Below are positions 16,640-25,438 of a stretch of 55,086 nucleotides of DNA, piece by piece; within the stretch, counting starts at the first letter, position 1; every line of letters starts with the position of its first letter. The notes under the pieces were generated by a model. The model was not told where the DNA came from. It was given only the letters and a program-made list of their open reading frames with translations, and ran no database searches. The translations under genes and the position numbers were made by a program. Source of the stretch: Litorimonas sp964490745 (lineage in GTDB: Bacteria > Pseudomonadota > Alphaproteobacteria > Caulobacterales > Maricaulaceae); NCBI GenBank assembly GCA_964490745.1, contig CAZBDT010000002.1:1-55086 (forward strand), given 5' to 3'.

Positions 16640-17587
16640 ATGAGTGATTTACAAGTTCTGCCAAAAGAGAAATTTTCCGACCCTCGGATTACCATGAAGG
16701 GGGAAACCCGCGCTTGGGTGAGGTATGAGGGTACGAAAACGCTTTGGTTTAATACGGGTACATTATGTAATATTGAATGCGTAAATTGCTACATTGAGAG
16801 TTCGCCTACGAATGATCGGCTTGTCTATCTCACTGTGGCAGATGTCATTCCATATCTGGATGAGCTGACTGAAGCAGGCGAGCATAGTATTGAAATCGCC
16901 TTTACGGGAGGCGAACCCTTTCTGGCTCCGGAAATGGTGCCCATTATAGAAGCTGTCGTTTCGCGTGGTCATAGGGTTTTGGTGCTTACCAATGCGATGA
17001 AACCCTTAATGCGGCCGAGAGTTCAAAAGGGCCTGAAAGCCTTGCAAGAGAAATATAATGAACAGATGAAATTTCGTGTTAGCCTCGATCATTATTCTCA
17101 AGACTTACATGACGAAGAACGCGGCAAAGGATCATTTGACTCAGCCATGATCGGCCTGCGCTGGTTAGCCGAAGAAGGATTTGAGCTGGATTTGGCAGGT
17201 CGAACAGTTTGGGGCGAGGATGAAGAGCTGTCTCGCAAGGGATATGCAGCTATAATTGAAGAGTTTAACCTGGGCATAGATCCGGCGGATACATCACGCC
17301 TTGTTCTGTTTCCGGAAATGAAAGGCACAGATGATCCGCCCGAAATCACAACGGCCTGCTGGGATATATTGGACACTACGCCGTCTGCGCAGATGTGTTC
17401 GAATAGCCGTATGGTCGTCAAGCGAAAGGGCGCAGGAAAAACCTCCGTCGTCGCCTGCACGCTCATCCCCTATGATGAGCGTTTTGAAATGGGCCACACC
17501 TTGGCAGAGGCCCGAAAAGCAGTTCCACTCAATCATCCCTATTGCGCAACATTTTGCGTTTTAGGTGGCGGAAGCTGTTCAGCTTAA
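16640..17587 (+). CDS. Radical SAM enzyme of the arsenic block, function unassigned
   Basis: A 315-residue radical SAM protein from the ATG at 16640; a TTG at 16628 is an alternative. The cluster motif CNIECVNC gives cysteines 43, 47 and 50, preceded by LWFNTGTL and followed by FTGGEPFL. The C-terminal part has further cysteines (in SAQMCSNS, VVACTL and the final YCATFC and GSC), enough for an auxiliary Fe-S cluster. It lies 33 bp before the arsM-like gene, so it probably acts on a methylated or glutathionylated arsenical. It does not look like canonical ArsS, whose CNqsCxHC motif differs, nor can I equate it with ArsL. Function inferred only from context. Confidence 0.8.
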   Translation: MSDLQVLPKEKFSDPRITMKGETRAWVRYEGTKTLWFNTGTLCNIECVNCYIESSPTNDRLVYLTVADVIPYLDELTEAGEHSIEIAFTGGEPFLAPEMVPIIEAVVSRGHRVLVLTNAMKPLMRPRVQKGLKALQEKYNEQMKFRVSLDHYSQDLHDEERGKGSFDSAMIGLRWLAEEGFELDLAGRTVWGEDEELSRKGYAAIIEEFNLGIDPADTSRLVLFPEMKGTDDPPEITTACWDILDTTPSAQMCSNSRMVVKRKGAGKTSVVACTLIPYDERFEMGHTLAEARKAVPLNHPYCATFCVLGGGSCSA

Positions 17588-17620
17588 GCTCACGAAATTT
17601 ACCAAAGGAAAAGACTATAT

Positions 17621-18679
17621 ATGTTGCATGATGTTGTAAAAAATTATTACGGGGACACGCTGGGGGGATCATGTGATCTTAAAACGGATGCCTGTTCGAC
17701 TTTAGAAATTCCAAAGCTCCATATCAGAGATGCGTTGAGCGATATTCATGATGAGGTTTCATCTCACTATTATGGCTGCGGTCTCGTGATGCCGGAATGT
17801 TTAGAAGGCTTGAAAGTTCTAGATCTTGGCTGTGGCGCAGGGCGAGATGTCTATGCGCTTGCGAAACTTGTTGGGCCAAATGGGCACGTAACAGGTGTTG
17901 ATATGACGCCTGAACAACTCGAAATCGCGCGGCGACATGAAGATTGGCACGCGGAAAAATTTGGATATGACAAACCCAATACGCGTTTTCTTGAGGGCTA
18001 TCTAGAAAAGCTGGATGAGCTGGATCTGGAAAAAGGTAGTTTTGATCTCATCATTTCAAATTGTGTTTTCAATCTTTGCGTGGATAAACCTGCGGTTTTC
18101 CAATCGGCCTATGATTTATTGAAGGATGGCGGCGAAATCTATTTTGCAGACGTTTATTCTGATCGCCGTATTCCTCAGCATTTGGTCGAGGACGAAGTGC
18201 TTTATGGCGAGTGTTTGTCAGGCGCTTTATATTGGAATGATTATTTAGATATTGCGAAACGCGCCGGATTTGCTGACCCTCGCGTTTTTGATCACAGACC
18301 GCTTTCTATTGTCGATCAAAAAGTAAAAGATAAGATTGAGGGTATTAAATTTGCGTCTGTTACAGCGCGCTTGATGAAACTTAAAAATGCCGATGCGGGA
18401 TGCGAAGATTACGGGCAGGCCGTCATCTATAAAGGTGGCATTCCGGGCATGGAGCGTGTCTTTAAATTAGATACGGATCATGAAATCGAGGCGGGGCGTG
18501 TATTCCCCGTTTGTGGGAATACATTGGCAATGCTGACAGATACGCGTTTTGCATCTTATTTTGAAGTGATTGGCAATGGCGAAAATCATTTAGGTCAGTT
18601 CCCTAACTGCAAGGCGCCTGATATTTTTGGCTCAGTTGTCGAAAGCCCTTCGGGCTCAACCGGCAGTAGCTGTTGCTAA
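17621..18679 (+). CDS. arsM: Arsenite S-adenosylmethionine methyltransferase
   Basis: A 352-residue ArsM. The SAM site is VLDLGCGAGRD (67-77). The three catalytic, As(III)-binding cysteines are in the expected contexts: YYGCG (Cys53), SNCVFNLC (Cys148) and YGECLSGALY (Cys198). A C-terminal extension of about 100 residues ends in SSCC, a further possible As(III)-binding site. ArsM makes methylated arsenicals, in part volatile, and supplies precursors for organoarsenicals. AAAGGAAAAG precedes the ATG. It sits between the radical SAM gene and pstS in one probable operon. Confidence 0.93.
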   Translation: MLHDVVKNYYGDTLGGSCDLKTDACSTLEIPKLHIRDALSDIHDEVSSHYYGCGLVMPECLEGLKVLDLGCGAGRDVYALAKLVGPNGHVTGVDMTPEQLEIARRHEDWHAEKFGYDKPNTRFLEGYLEKLDELDLEKGSFDLIISNCVFNLCVDKPAVFQSAYDLLKDGGEIYFADVYSDRRIPQHLVEDEVLYGECLSGALYWNDYLDIAKRAGFADPRVFDHRPLSIVDQKVKDKIEGIKFASVTARLMKLKNADAGCEDYGQAVIYKGGIPGMERVFKLDTDHEIEAGRVFPVCGNTLAMLTDTRFASYFEVIGNGENHLGQFPNCKAPDIFGSVVESPSGSTGSSCC

Positions 18680-18699
18680 GATAGCGGAACAACCTTCTT

Positions 18700-19527
18700 A
18701 TGATTAAACACATGCTCCTGATAGGTGCGACCGTTATGATGACGGCCTGCACCGCGCCCGAGGCCGTCTATGTCTCAGGTTCATCAACTGTCTTGCCGCC
18801 GGTTTCAAAAGCCGCTGATATGTTTACGGCGGAGACAGGCATTTCTGTGATTGTAAATGCAGGCGGCTCAGGCGGTGGGTTTAATCAACTGGCAGAAGGC
18901 CAAACCGACATTGGTATGATGTCTCGAAACATAACCTCTGAAGAGCGTGCAGCTTTTAGCCATCTAAGCTTTACAGAAATCGCGATTGGACGTGATGCTG
19001 TTGTTCCGAGTATTTCCTCTGAGATTTATAATGCAGGTGTAAAATCCCTGACACTGTCTCAAATCGCAGATATTTATACAGGTGACATAAAAAATTGGCG
19101 TGACGTCGGTGGCCCTGATCGAGACATCTTTGTGATCGATAAAGAAGTGAGCCGGGGGACGCGACAAGTCTTCATGGATGTTATCTTAGGCGATCCGAAA
19201 GCTGAAGCGCCGGGTGCTGATTTGGTGACGGGATCAAATAATGAAGAACAGACCGCGCTGATCCAAAGCGATGCCGCCATTGGTATGCTCTCTGTGGCTT
19301 GGTTGAATGACGATGTGCGCGGACTTTCAATCATCCTAGATAATGGCAACCGGGTGGATCCATCTATCGAAAATATACGCGCCGGGACCTATCCCTTTGT
19401 AAGGGACTTAAATGTTGTCAGGCGTGCCGACCTAAAACCCGCTGCCGAACAATTCTTGACATATTTATTAGACACTGACGGGCAAAAAATTGTAGAGAAT
19501 AGCGGCTATATCGGGGTCGCGAATTGA
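18700..19527 (+). CDS. pstS: Phosphate ABC transporter substrate-binding lipoprotein
   Basis: A 275-residue PstS-type binding protein. The signal ends in MMTAC (cysteine 17), so unusually for a proteobacterium it is a lipoprotein. Ligand-site motifs are SGSSTVLPP, GGSGGGF, DIGMMSRN and SRGTRQVF. The gene starts 20 bp after arsM, and its stop overlaps the pstC start (TTGA). Placement inside an arsenic block raises the question whether it discriminates phosphate from arsenate. Confidence 0.9.
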   Translation: MIKHMLLIGATVMMTACTAPEAVYVSGSSTVLPPVSKAADMFTAETGISVIVNAGGSGGGFNQLAEGQTDIGMMSRNITSEERAAFSHLSFTEIAIGRDAVVPSISSEIYNAGVKSLTLSQIADIYTGDIKNWRDVGGPDRDIFVIDKEVSRGTRQVFMDVILGDPKAEAPGADLVTGSNNEEQTALIQSDAAIGMLSVAWLNDDVRGLSIILDNGNRVDPSIENIRAGTYPFVRDLNVVRRADLKPAAEQFLTYLLDTDGQKIVENSGYIGVAN

Positions 19528-20426
19528 GCCAAAGCATCAGCCCGATATTGCCTTCTGTTAGAAACAAAAAGCCTCAAGCTTTAAAGCTCTATGCATTAGC
19601 CTGCGGGGGCTTATCTCTACTTATTGTTTTCACCATAGTTGGCACCTTATTTATACAAAGCTTGCCAGTTTTATTGGCGGAAAACACGAATTTAATTGGA
19701 ACGCGTTGGAGTCCCGGACAAGGCGAATTCGGGATTTTACCCATGTTATTTGGTTCAATTTTCGTCATGATGATCGCTGTGATGGTCGCGTTTCCGCTCG
19801 GATTGTTAGCCGCCATATATATCGCAGAAACAAAGTCATCTAAATTTAGGCGCGCGCTGAAATCTTTGTTGGAACTCTTGGCCGGAATTCCGTCCATTGT
19901 TTATGGCTTAATTGGTGTCGCCTATTTGAATATTTGGATCGCCGATTTATTCGATCTGCAATCCGGGCGCATAATTTTAACGGCGGGTATTTTGCTGGGT
20001 ATTATGATCCTACCGACATTTCTGACGCTGACAGAAGATGCAATTTCCGCTGTTCCTGTTAAGTTTCGGGAAAATGCCAAATCGCTCGGTTTATATCGAC
20101 ATGAGGTGTTTTTCAGCGTTATTTTCCCCCAGGCCAAAACAGGCATTGCTGGGGCAGGCCTCTTAGCACTGGGTCGCGCATTGGGTGAAACGATGGCTGT
20201 GATGTTGGTGATTGGGTCATTAGACCGATTGCCGAAACCGCTCTTCAATCCATTATCATCCGGTCAAACTATAACATCAAAACTGGGTCGGGAGGTCCCG
20301 GAAAGCGCATTCGGTACAGTCCATTTCAGCGCACTTGTTTTCATGAGCCTGATTATAGTCTGTGTGACGATTACCCTTACAATTGTCTCTCGATATTTAT
20401 TCCGCCAGAAAGCTGGCGATGCTTAA
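19524..20426 (+). CDS. pstC: Phosphate ABC transporter permease PstC
   Basis: A 300-residue inner-membrane permease with about six transmembrane helices and the EAA-type loop with GRALGETMAV typical of PstC. Translation appears to start at a TTG overlapping the pstS stop; no better start fits the membrane topology. It overlaps pstA at its 3' end. Confidence 0.9.
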   Translation: MSQSISPILPSVRNKKPQALKLYALACGGLSLLIVFTIVGTLFIQSLPVLLAENTNLIGTRWSPGQGEFGILPMLFGSIFVMMIAVMVAFPLGLLAAIYIAETKSSKFRRALKSLLELLAGIPSIVYGLIGVAYLNIWIADLFDLQSGRIILTAGILLGIMILPTFLTLTEDAISAVPVKFRENAKSLGLYRHEVFFSVIFPQAKTGIAGAGLLALGRALGETMAVMLVIGSLDRLPKPLFNPLSSGQTITSKLGREVPESAFGTVHFSALVFMSLIIVCVTITLTIVSRYLFRQKAGDA

Positions 20427-21282
20427 GTCATATAATATGAGACATGTGCAAGAGCGATGTTTCGCATATATTGTGCGGCTGGCTTTGCTCATCTGCGCGG
20501 GTGTTTTGTTTTTTTTGCTCGCGTCGATTTTTGTCAAAGGCGTGGGCGCCATCAGTTTAGAATTCTTATTTAGTCCGGCAAAAGAGTTTGGGCGTTCGGG
20601 TGGTGTCTTCTATCAATTATTGGGTAGCCTCTTAATGGTGCTCACCGCAACATTTCTAGCCGTTCCTTTGGCTGTCGGAACCGCGCTGTTTTTATATTCT
20701 TATAATAAGAAAAAGCGCATTCGATATTTACTGGAACAAAGCCTGTTTGCTTTAAATGCAATTCCGTCGATTACATATGGTATTTTCGGTCTGATCTTTT
20801 TTGTAAATATCTTGAACACTGGCATTTCTTGGTTTGTTGGGTCCATCATCCTTGCGATTATGATGACGCCGACAGCGACATTGTCGATTTTCCAAGCGAT
20901 GGAGACGACCCCAAAAATTTATCACGAAAATGCTGCGGCTTTGGGGCTCAATAAATCTCAAATCATTCGACGCGTAACCCTCCCTCAGAGCCTTCACGGC
21001 GTTGTTACAGGAACGTTAATTGGCTTGGCCCGCGCGATAGGGGAAACAGCTCCGATTATGTTTATTGCGACAGCATTTTCAGGCGTTTCCGTCCCGAGAA
21101 GCTTGGTCGAGCCCGTCTCAACCCTGCCGACTCATATTTTGGAATTGGCCCAACAATCGACTGATCCTCAAGCTTTGCAAAATGCTTGGGGCGCAAGTTT
21201 AATTTTGATTGTGCTTGTTGCCAGTTTTAGCCTTTTGGCGCTTTTCGCCAGAAGACGTCTAAAAAGTCAGGGCCGTAAATGA
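20419..21282 (+). CDS. pstA: Phosphate ABC transporter permease PstA
   Basis: A 287-residue permease paired with PstC, with GLARAIGETAPIMF as the PstA coupling motif and six predicted membrane helices. The ATG at 20419, just inside the end of pstC, is preferred over an upstream TTG at 20383. The stop overlaps the pstB start by 4 nt. Confidence 0.9.
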   Translation: MLKSYNMRHVQERCFAYIVRLALLICAGVLFFLLASIFVKGVGAISLEFLFSPAKEFGRSGGVFYQLLGSLLMVLTATFLAVPLAVGTALFLYSYNKKKRIRYLLEQSLFALNAIPSITYGIFGLIFFVNILNTGISWFVGSIILAIMMTPTATLSIFQAMETTPKIYHENAAALGLNKSQIIRRVTLPQSLHGVVTGTLIGLARAIGETAPIMFIATAFSGVSVPRSLVEPVSTLPTHILELAQQSTDPQALQNAWGASLILIVLVASFSLLALFARRRLKSQGRK

Positions 21283-22097
21283 AAAGAACTCCAAATTTAT
21301 CTTTAGTTTATAATGGGCCTTCAGCAGAGATCGAAGCAAAGGCTTGCGCTGTCTATCTTGATGGCTTCTCTGCCTATTATGGGAAGAATTGTATCCTCTC
21401 AGATGTAAATTTGAAACTTCCTAAAAAAGGCGTGACGAGCTTGGTGGGACCATCAGGTACAGGAAAGTCGACAATATTAAGGTGGCTTAACCGTATCAAT
21501 GAAGACACAGAAAATGCGACCTATTCCGGCATAATGAAAGTCTTGGATCGGGATGTTTTGACAGGTTATCCGGATGTTACGGAATTGCGGCGGAAGGTCG
21601 GGATGGTTTTCCAGCAACCCTGTGTTTTTCCGTGTTCAATATATGATAATATGCTGATGGGTCTACGCCATCGCAAACTCTCTAAAACCGAAGCGCGTGA
21701 CCTCGTCGAGGAAGGTTTGAAATCCGCATCAATCTGGAACGAGGTAAGCCATAGGCTCGAAGAACGCGCAGATTCACTCTCACTCGGTCAACAGCAACGC
21801 TTATGCTTAGCGCGGAGTTTAGTTTTAAAACCTGATATTCTGTTACTGGATGAGCCTACCGCATCAATAGACCCTGTTTCATGTCGGGCGATTGAAGACC
21901 TCGTCATATCACTTGGTAAAGATATTGCCGTTGTTATGGTCACCCATAATATAGGCCAAGCAAAACGTATTTCGGACCATGTGGTGTTTATCTGTGACGG
22001 CGAAGTGGTTGAACAAGGCTCACGTGCGCATATGTTCTCATATCGAAGCTCTCAGAAAACCAGGACATACTTCACGGAAGAATTTTGCGACTGTTAG
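21279..22097 (+). CDS. pstB: Phosphate ABC transporter ATP-binding protein PstB
   Basis: A 272-residue ABC ATPase with Walker A GPSGTGKST, a Q-loop in GMVFQQPCVFPCSIYDN (the PstB pattern), the signature SLGQQQRLCLARSL and Walker B ILLLDEPTAS. It closes the Pst operon. No phoU, phoB or phoR follows, so the transporter lacks its usual local regulators. The following arsC gene is convergent. Confidence 0.92.
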   Translation: MKRTPNLSLVYNGPSAEIEAKACAVYLDGFSAYYGKNCILSDVNLKLPKKGVTSLVGPSGTGKSTILRWLNRINEDTENATYSGIMKVLDRDVLTGYPDVTELRRKVGMVFQQPCVFPCSIYDNMLMGLRHRKLSKTEARDLVEEGLKSASIWNEVSHRLEERADSLSLGQQQRLCLARSLVLKPDILLLDEPTASIDPVSCRAIEDLVISLGKDIAVVMVTHNIGQAKRISDHVVFICDGEVVEQGSRAHMFSYRSSQKTRTYFTEEFCDC

Positions 22098-22133
22098 AGC
22101 GCGCATTATTCCGCGATTAGTAGAATTATGACA

Positions 22134-22559
22134 CTAATCTTTCGATGGAACGTTTCCATTTTCATCAATGAGTAACTCGCCGTCTTCTTTATAGAACGGA
22201 CCTTTCAAGCTTTCCTTGAGTAAGGGGAGAACAGCTTCACTCGGTCGACAAAGTTTCACGCCTTTAGAAGAGCAAACGATGGGTCGATTGACCAGAACCG
22301 GATGCTTTAACATGGCAGTTAAAATGTCGTCGTGACTGACATTATCATCAAGTAGCCCCAATTCCTTTGCCGGAGATTTTGTCTCACGCAAAGCGGTGCG
22401 CGGTGTCAGGTCGGCCGCAGCAAACAGAGCCAATAGCTGAGCACGTGTCCAGCCTTCAGAGAGATAGTCGATAATAATTGCGTTTTCACCACTGGCCTCA
22501 ATGATCGCCAGCACATTTCTGGATGTGCCACAGTTTGGATTATGATGAATAACGATCAT
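22134..22559 (-). CDS. arsC: Arsenate reductase, glutaredoxin-dependent
   Basis: A 141-residue ArsC of the plasmid R773 type: catalytic Cys in HNPNCGTSRN, the TALRETKSPAKELGL segment and HPVLVNRPIV with the anion-binding arginines. It reduces As(V) to As(III) with glutathione/glutaredoxin, giving the ArsM substrate. The ATG at 22559 (MIVIHHNPNC) is preferred over one at 22592 because family members begin there. It is convergent with the pst operon and has its own promoter; no arsR lies next to it. Confidence 0.92.
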   Translation of the reverse strand: MIVIHHNPNCGTSRNVLAIIEASGENAIIIDYLSEGWTRAQLLALFAAADLTPRTALRETKSPAKELGLLDDNVSHDDILTAMLKHPVLVNRPIVCSSKGVKLCRPSEAVLPLLKESLKGPFYKEDGELLIDENGNVPSKD

Positions 22560-22731
22560 TGGCTTCGCTCTAAATAATTCCCCTGAATTCATATCCAGGA
22601 TAATATCTTTCTACAAAAAGCCTAGCGGATTTTTATATAATCTCAAGACGCTTGGCAAAGCGTAGATGGCAGATTATATCTCTTGACGTGAATCCTAACG
22701 TCCTGCCAATTTCTAATGCAGCCATTTGATT

Positions 22732-24168
22732 TTACGGCCTTACAATTGGACCCTTATCTCCAACTAAATACATACGCCGCCATTCAGAGCCTTCCGGTTT
22801 TTCGGCGATAATCATGCGTGCTTCAGGATGAGCGTTGCGAATGAAAGCGCTTGCAGCGGAGCCGGGGCTGTCTAGATTGCTGAGTGATTTGGGTCTTGTG
22901 CGGATTTCCTCGCCAGGCTCAACTTTATAGTCGCCAAATTCTAGCAAGAGCTCACCGGGCTTAAAGTCGAGACCGCCATTTTGGCTCTCCCACCACTGCA
23001 CATGGGTCATATCCGTTTCAAGATTTACGCCGCTTAAGAGAAACCGAACTTTTTCCCCGTCAACGAGATAATCACCGCGACCAATCGGGAGGCCGTTTTC
23101 GATTTGGCCAACCCATTTTTCACCGTCCCATCTGTGATAGCTTGCATGTTTGGGACCACCTATCTGCCAGCCAATATCCTCACCAATATAGGCATTGATA
23201 TGAGGTCGTCCGTCGGCGTCAACTTTAGTGATGCCATTAAAAGTCCACATATCCTCCGTATCAACGGCTAAGGCTTTTTCATCGGCGATTTCTTTTGTGA
23301 TGGGTAGCGAGAGCGTCTCGCCCTTAACATTCATCCATCGGTTTTCTTTCGTATCAAATTTAGCAAAATAGAGATTCTTGCGTTCTGTGGAATGGCCACC
23401 GCGATTATTACGCGGTGCGCCGCGGTCCCAGCAAACATGATAGTCAAAGCCCATGACGATGTCATCGTTGAGGCCCTTAGACACACTGGCATACCAGCTA
23501 TCAGAACCTATGCCATCATCCCGGCGTTTTGTTTTCAAATAAGAGACAGGTTCGGAAAAAGTCAGACCATTATCAGTTGATTTTTGATAGACCCAATTAC
23601 TGCGATGTGCGCCGTGGCGATAGAATAGATAAATGTCCCCATTATCCATTTTAATGGCTTGGTTATAGGTTCCAAAAGGCGAGATATTGTTCAGGTCTCT
23701 CCAACTCGAAATATCATAGGGCTTTTGGGAGACGGCGTGACGATTTTCACCTGAATGGACACCGCCTATTGGGTTTTTACCGTGTAGTTTACTTACACCG
23801 CCATGGCCGCCATAGAAAATATGGATGTAGCCTTCGTCATCAATAATCATGGTGGGCTTACCATGGCTATCGATCTTCTTGGTCGGATCTTTTCCTAATA
23901 TGCTCGTTCCGGCCTGAAACGGTCCTGACCATTTTTGATTTTTGTGGTCATAGGCGGCGACGTAAGGGTCTTCATTTGCACCTTGGTAAGACACATAAGT
24001 CACGCCATTCACATGTTCACCAGCGGGATGTTGTACGACGGCGACGCCTTCTCCAAATCCGTTTTCGGCGAAATAGGGCGTCGTCTCGGTCTGTTTTGCG
24101 CCATCAAAAGCGCAAGCATTTAAAAATAGAGCTAAGCTAAAGAGGAGGGGCGATTGTATATTTTTCAT
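22732..24168 (-). CDS. BNR_4-type beta-propeller lyase, likely ulvan lyase (PL25-like)
   Basis: A 478-residue lipoprotein (signal ends FLNAC) made of repeated Asp-box-like beta-propeller blades, for example STDNGLTF. Clusters of candidate catalytic residues are YGGHGGVSKLHG, ENRHAV, NQAI...YRHGAHRSNW and YHVCWDRG. Length, propeller and His-rich centre suit ulvan lyases of PL24/PL25, which cut rhamnose-3-sulfate/uronate bonds by beta-elimination. The gene ends the permease-sulfatase-propeller-GH105-propeller operon. Assignment to PL25 specifically is my estimate. Confidence 0.7.
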   Translation of the reverse strand: MKNIQSPLLFSLALFLNACAFDGAKQTETTPYFAENGFGEGVAVVQHPAGEHVNGVTYVSYQGANEDPYVAAYDHKNQKWSGPFQAGTSILGKDPTKKIDSHGKPTMIIDDEGYIHIFYGGHGGVSKLHGKNPIGGVHSGENRHAVSQKPYDISSWRDLNNISPFGTYNQAIKMDNGDIYLFYRHGAHRSNWVYQKSTDNGLTFSEPVSYLKTKRRDDGIGSDSWYASVSKGLNDDIVMGFDYHVCWDRGAPRNNRGGHSTERKNLYFAKFDTKENRWMNVKGETLSLPITKEIADEKALAVDTEDMWTFNGITKVDADGRPHINAYIGEDIGWQIGGPKHASYHRWDGEKWVGQIENGLPIGRGDYLVDGEKVRFLLSGVNLETDMTHVQWWESQNGGLDFKPGELLLEFGDYKVEPGEEIRTRPKSLSNLDSPGSAASAFIRNAHPEARMIIAEKPEGSEWRRMYLVGDKGPIVRP

Positions 24169-24223
24169 AACAAAATGTCCCTCTTCAATTTTCTAAACCA
24201 CAAGCTAGTTTTGTGAGATAACG

Positions 24224-25426
24224 TTACTCACCTGCCTCAATCATTTCAGAGGCCATCAGGAGAAAGCCGCCAACGCCGTAGAGCTGAGAACTATCTTTGA
24301 TGGTGAGTTGTGGGTCTTTACCAATTTGTTGGACCCAGCCGACCATACCGTTAGGTTGGACAGCGTCTTTCATGGCAACCCAAGCTTTGTCGCGGGCGTC
24401 TGTGTATTTGTCGCCTTTCAATATGCCTTGGTTGATGCCCCAAGCTAGACCAAACCCAAAAAAGGCCGTTCCACTAGTTTCAGGGTTTTTGAATAAAGCC
24501 GGATCATCAAGGGATGTCGGCCAGTAGCCATCCTCACGTTGCCTGCTAACTAAGGCATCACTCATTTTAATGAAAAGTTCCTCGTAACGGGCGCGGGATT
24601 CGTGATCTGCGGGTAGTGTTTCCATAAAGCGAGCAAGACCCGCATAGACCCAACCATTCCCGCGACTCCAAAAGACGCCTCGGCCATTTTCAGTTTTCAG
24701 AGTGAAATAACGACTGTCCCGGAAGAACAGATTGGTGTCTTCATCAAATAAATACTCAATCGTCGCATCAGCTTCTTCGACCGCATATTGGCGGTATTTG
24801 TCATCGCCCGTAACATTACTCACGGCGGCCCAAGCTGGTGGCGCCATAAAGATAGCATCGGCCCAGCACCAACGTGTCTGGCAGGTGCCTTCTGCGCCTT
24901 CCTCACCCGGCTTTGGCACTCTGAACTCAAGGCTCACGGTGGAGCGATCTTCAATAATCAGATCCATTTTTTCAAGGGTTGGACGCAATATTTCTAGATC
25001 GGCATCCCCGCGCTCAATGACGCCAGAGTAGATAGATCCCATGATTTGGTCATCACCATGCCAATAACGTTCGCCTAATTCGAAACCGTTTTCGAAGGAC
25101 TCATTAACTAGACGCTGAAGATAGTCTTTGTTATTTGTTTTTAGGGCAAAGCGCTCCAATCCGATATAAAATGTGCCTTTAACCCAGCCCCTATTATATG
25201 TGCTTTGAGGGATTCTGGAGGGTATGTAGGCTGCCAGATTATTGATTTTGCTTAGTTGCCATTCAGCCGCCGCTTTACCATAGCTAGCCGCATCCGTCAT
25301 TTTAGGAAGGGTCTCTTCTGTAGACGCAACTGTTCCAGCGCCATTACTGGTTGGACTACAAGCTGTGAGGGCAAGGCTCAGGCCGAGGCATGAGGCGAGG
25401 AGGGTTGATTTCAGGTACTTCTGCAT
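24224..25426 (-). CDS. GH105 unsaturated uronyl hydrolase
   Basis: A 400-residue lipoprotein (signal ends LTAC, cysteine 23) with an (alpha/alpha)6-barrel of the YteR/GH105 type. Its hallmarks are YWHGDDQIMG (121-130) and RWCWADAIFMAPP, with candidate catalytic Asp190. It removes the 4,5-unsaturated uronic acid left at the non-reducing end by ulvan or rhamnogalacturonan lyases. The ATG at 25426 follows GGAGAG; an upstream TTG is not needed. It sits 12 bp after the neighbouring propeller gene. Confidence 0.9.
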   Translation of the reverse strand: MQKYLKSTLLASCLGLSLALTACSPTSNGAGTVASTEETLPKMTDAASYGKAAAEWQLSKINNLAAYIPSRIPQSTYNRGWVKGTFYIGLERFALKTNNKDYLQRLVNESFENGFELGERYWHGDDQIMGSIYSGVIERGDADLEILRPTLEKMDLIIEDRSTVSLEFRVPKPGEEGAEGTCQTRWCWADAIFMAPPAWAAVSNVTGDDKYRQYAVEEADATIEYLFDEDTNLFFRDSRYFTLKTENGRGVFWSRGNGWVYAGLARFMETLPADHESRARYEELFIKMSDALVSRQREDGYWPTSLDDPALFKNPETSGTAFFGFGLAWGINQGILKGDKYTDARDKAWVAMKDAVQPNGMVGWVQQIGKDPQLTIKDSSQLYGVGGFLLMASEMIEAGE

Positions 25427-25438
25427 AGTGCTCTCCAA

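Noticed and set aside
16640..17587. Naming the radical SAM protein ArsS or ArsL
   Set aside because: The cluster motif and C-terminal part do not let me assign either name without a profile search.
22648..22663. ACGCTT/AAGCGT hairpin after the propeller lyase operon as terminator
   Set aside because: Stem of only 6 bp and no T-run on the minus strand directly after it.
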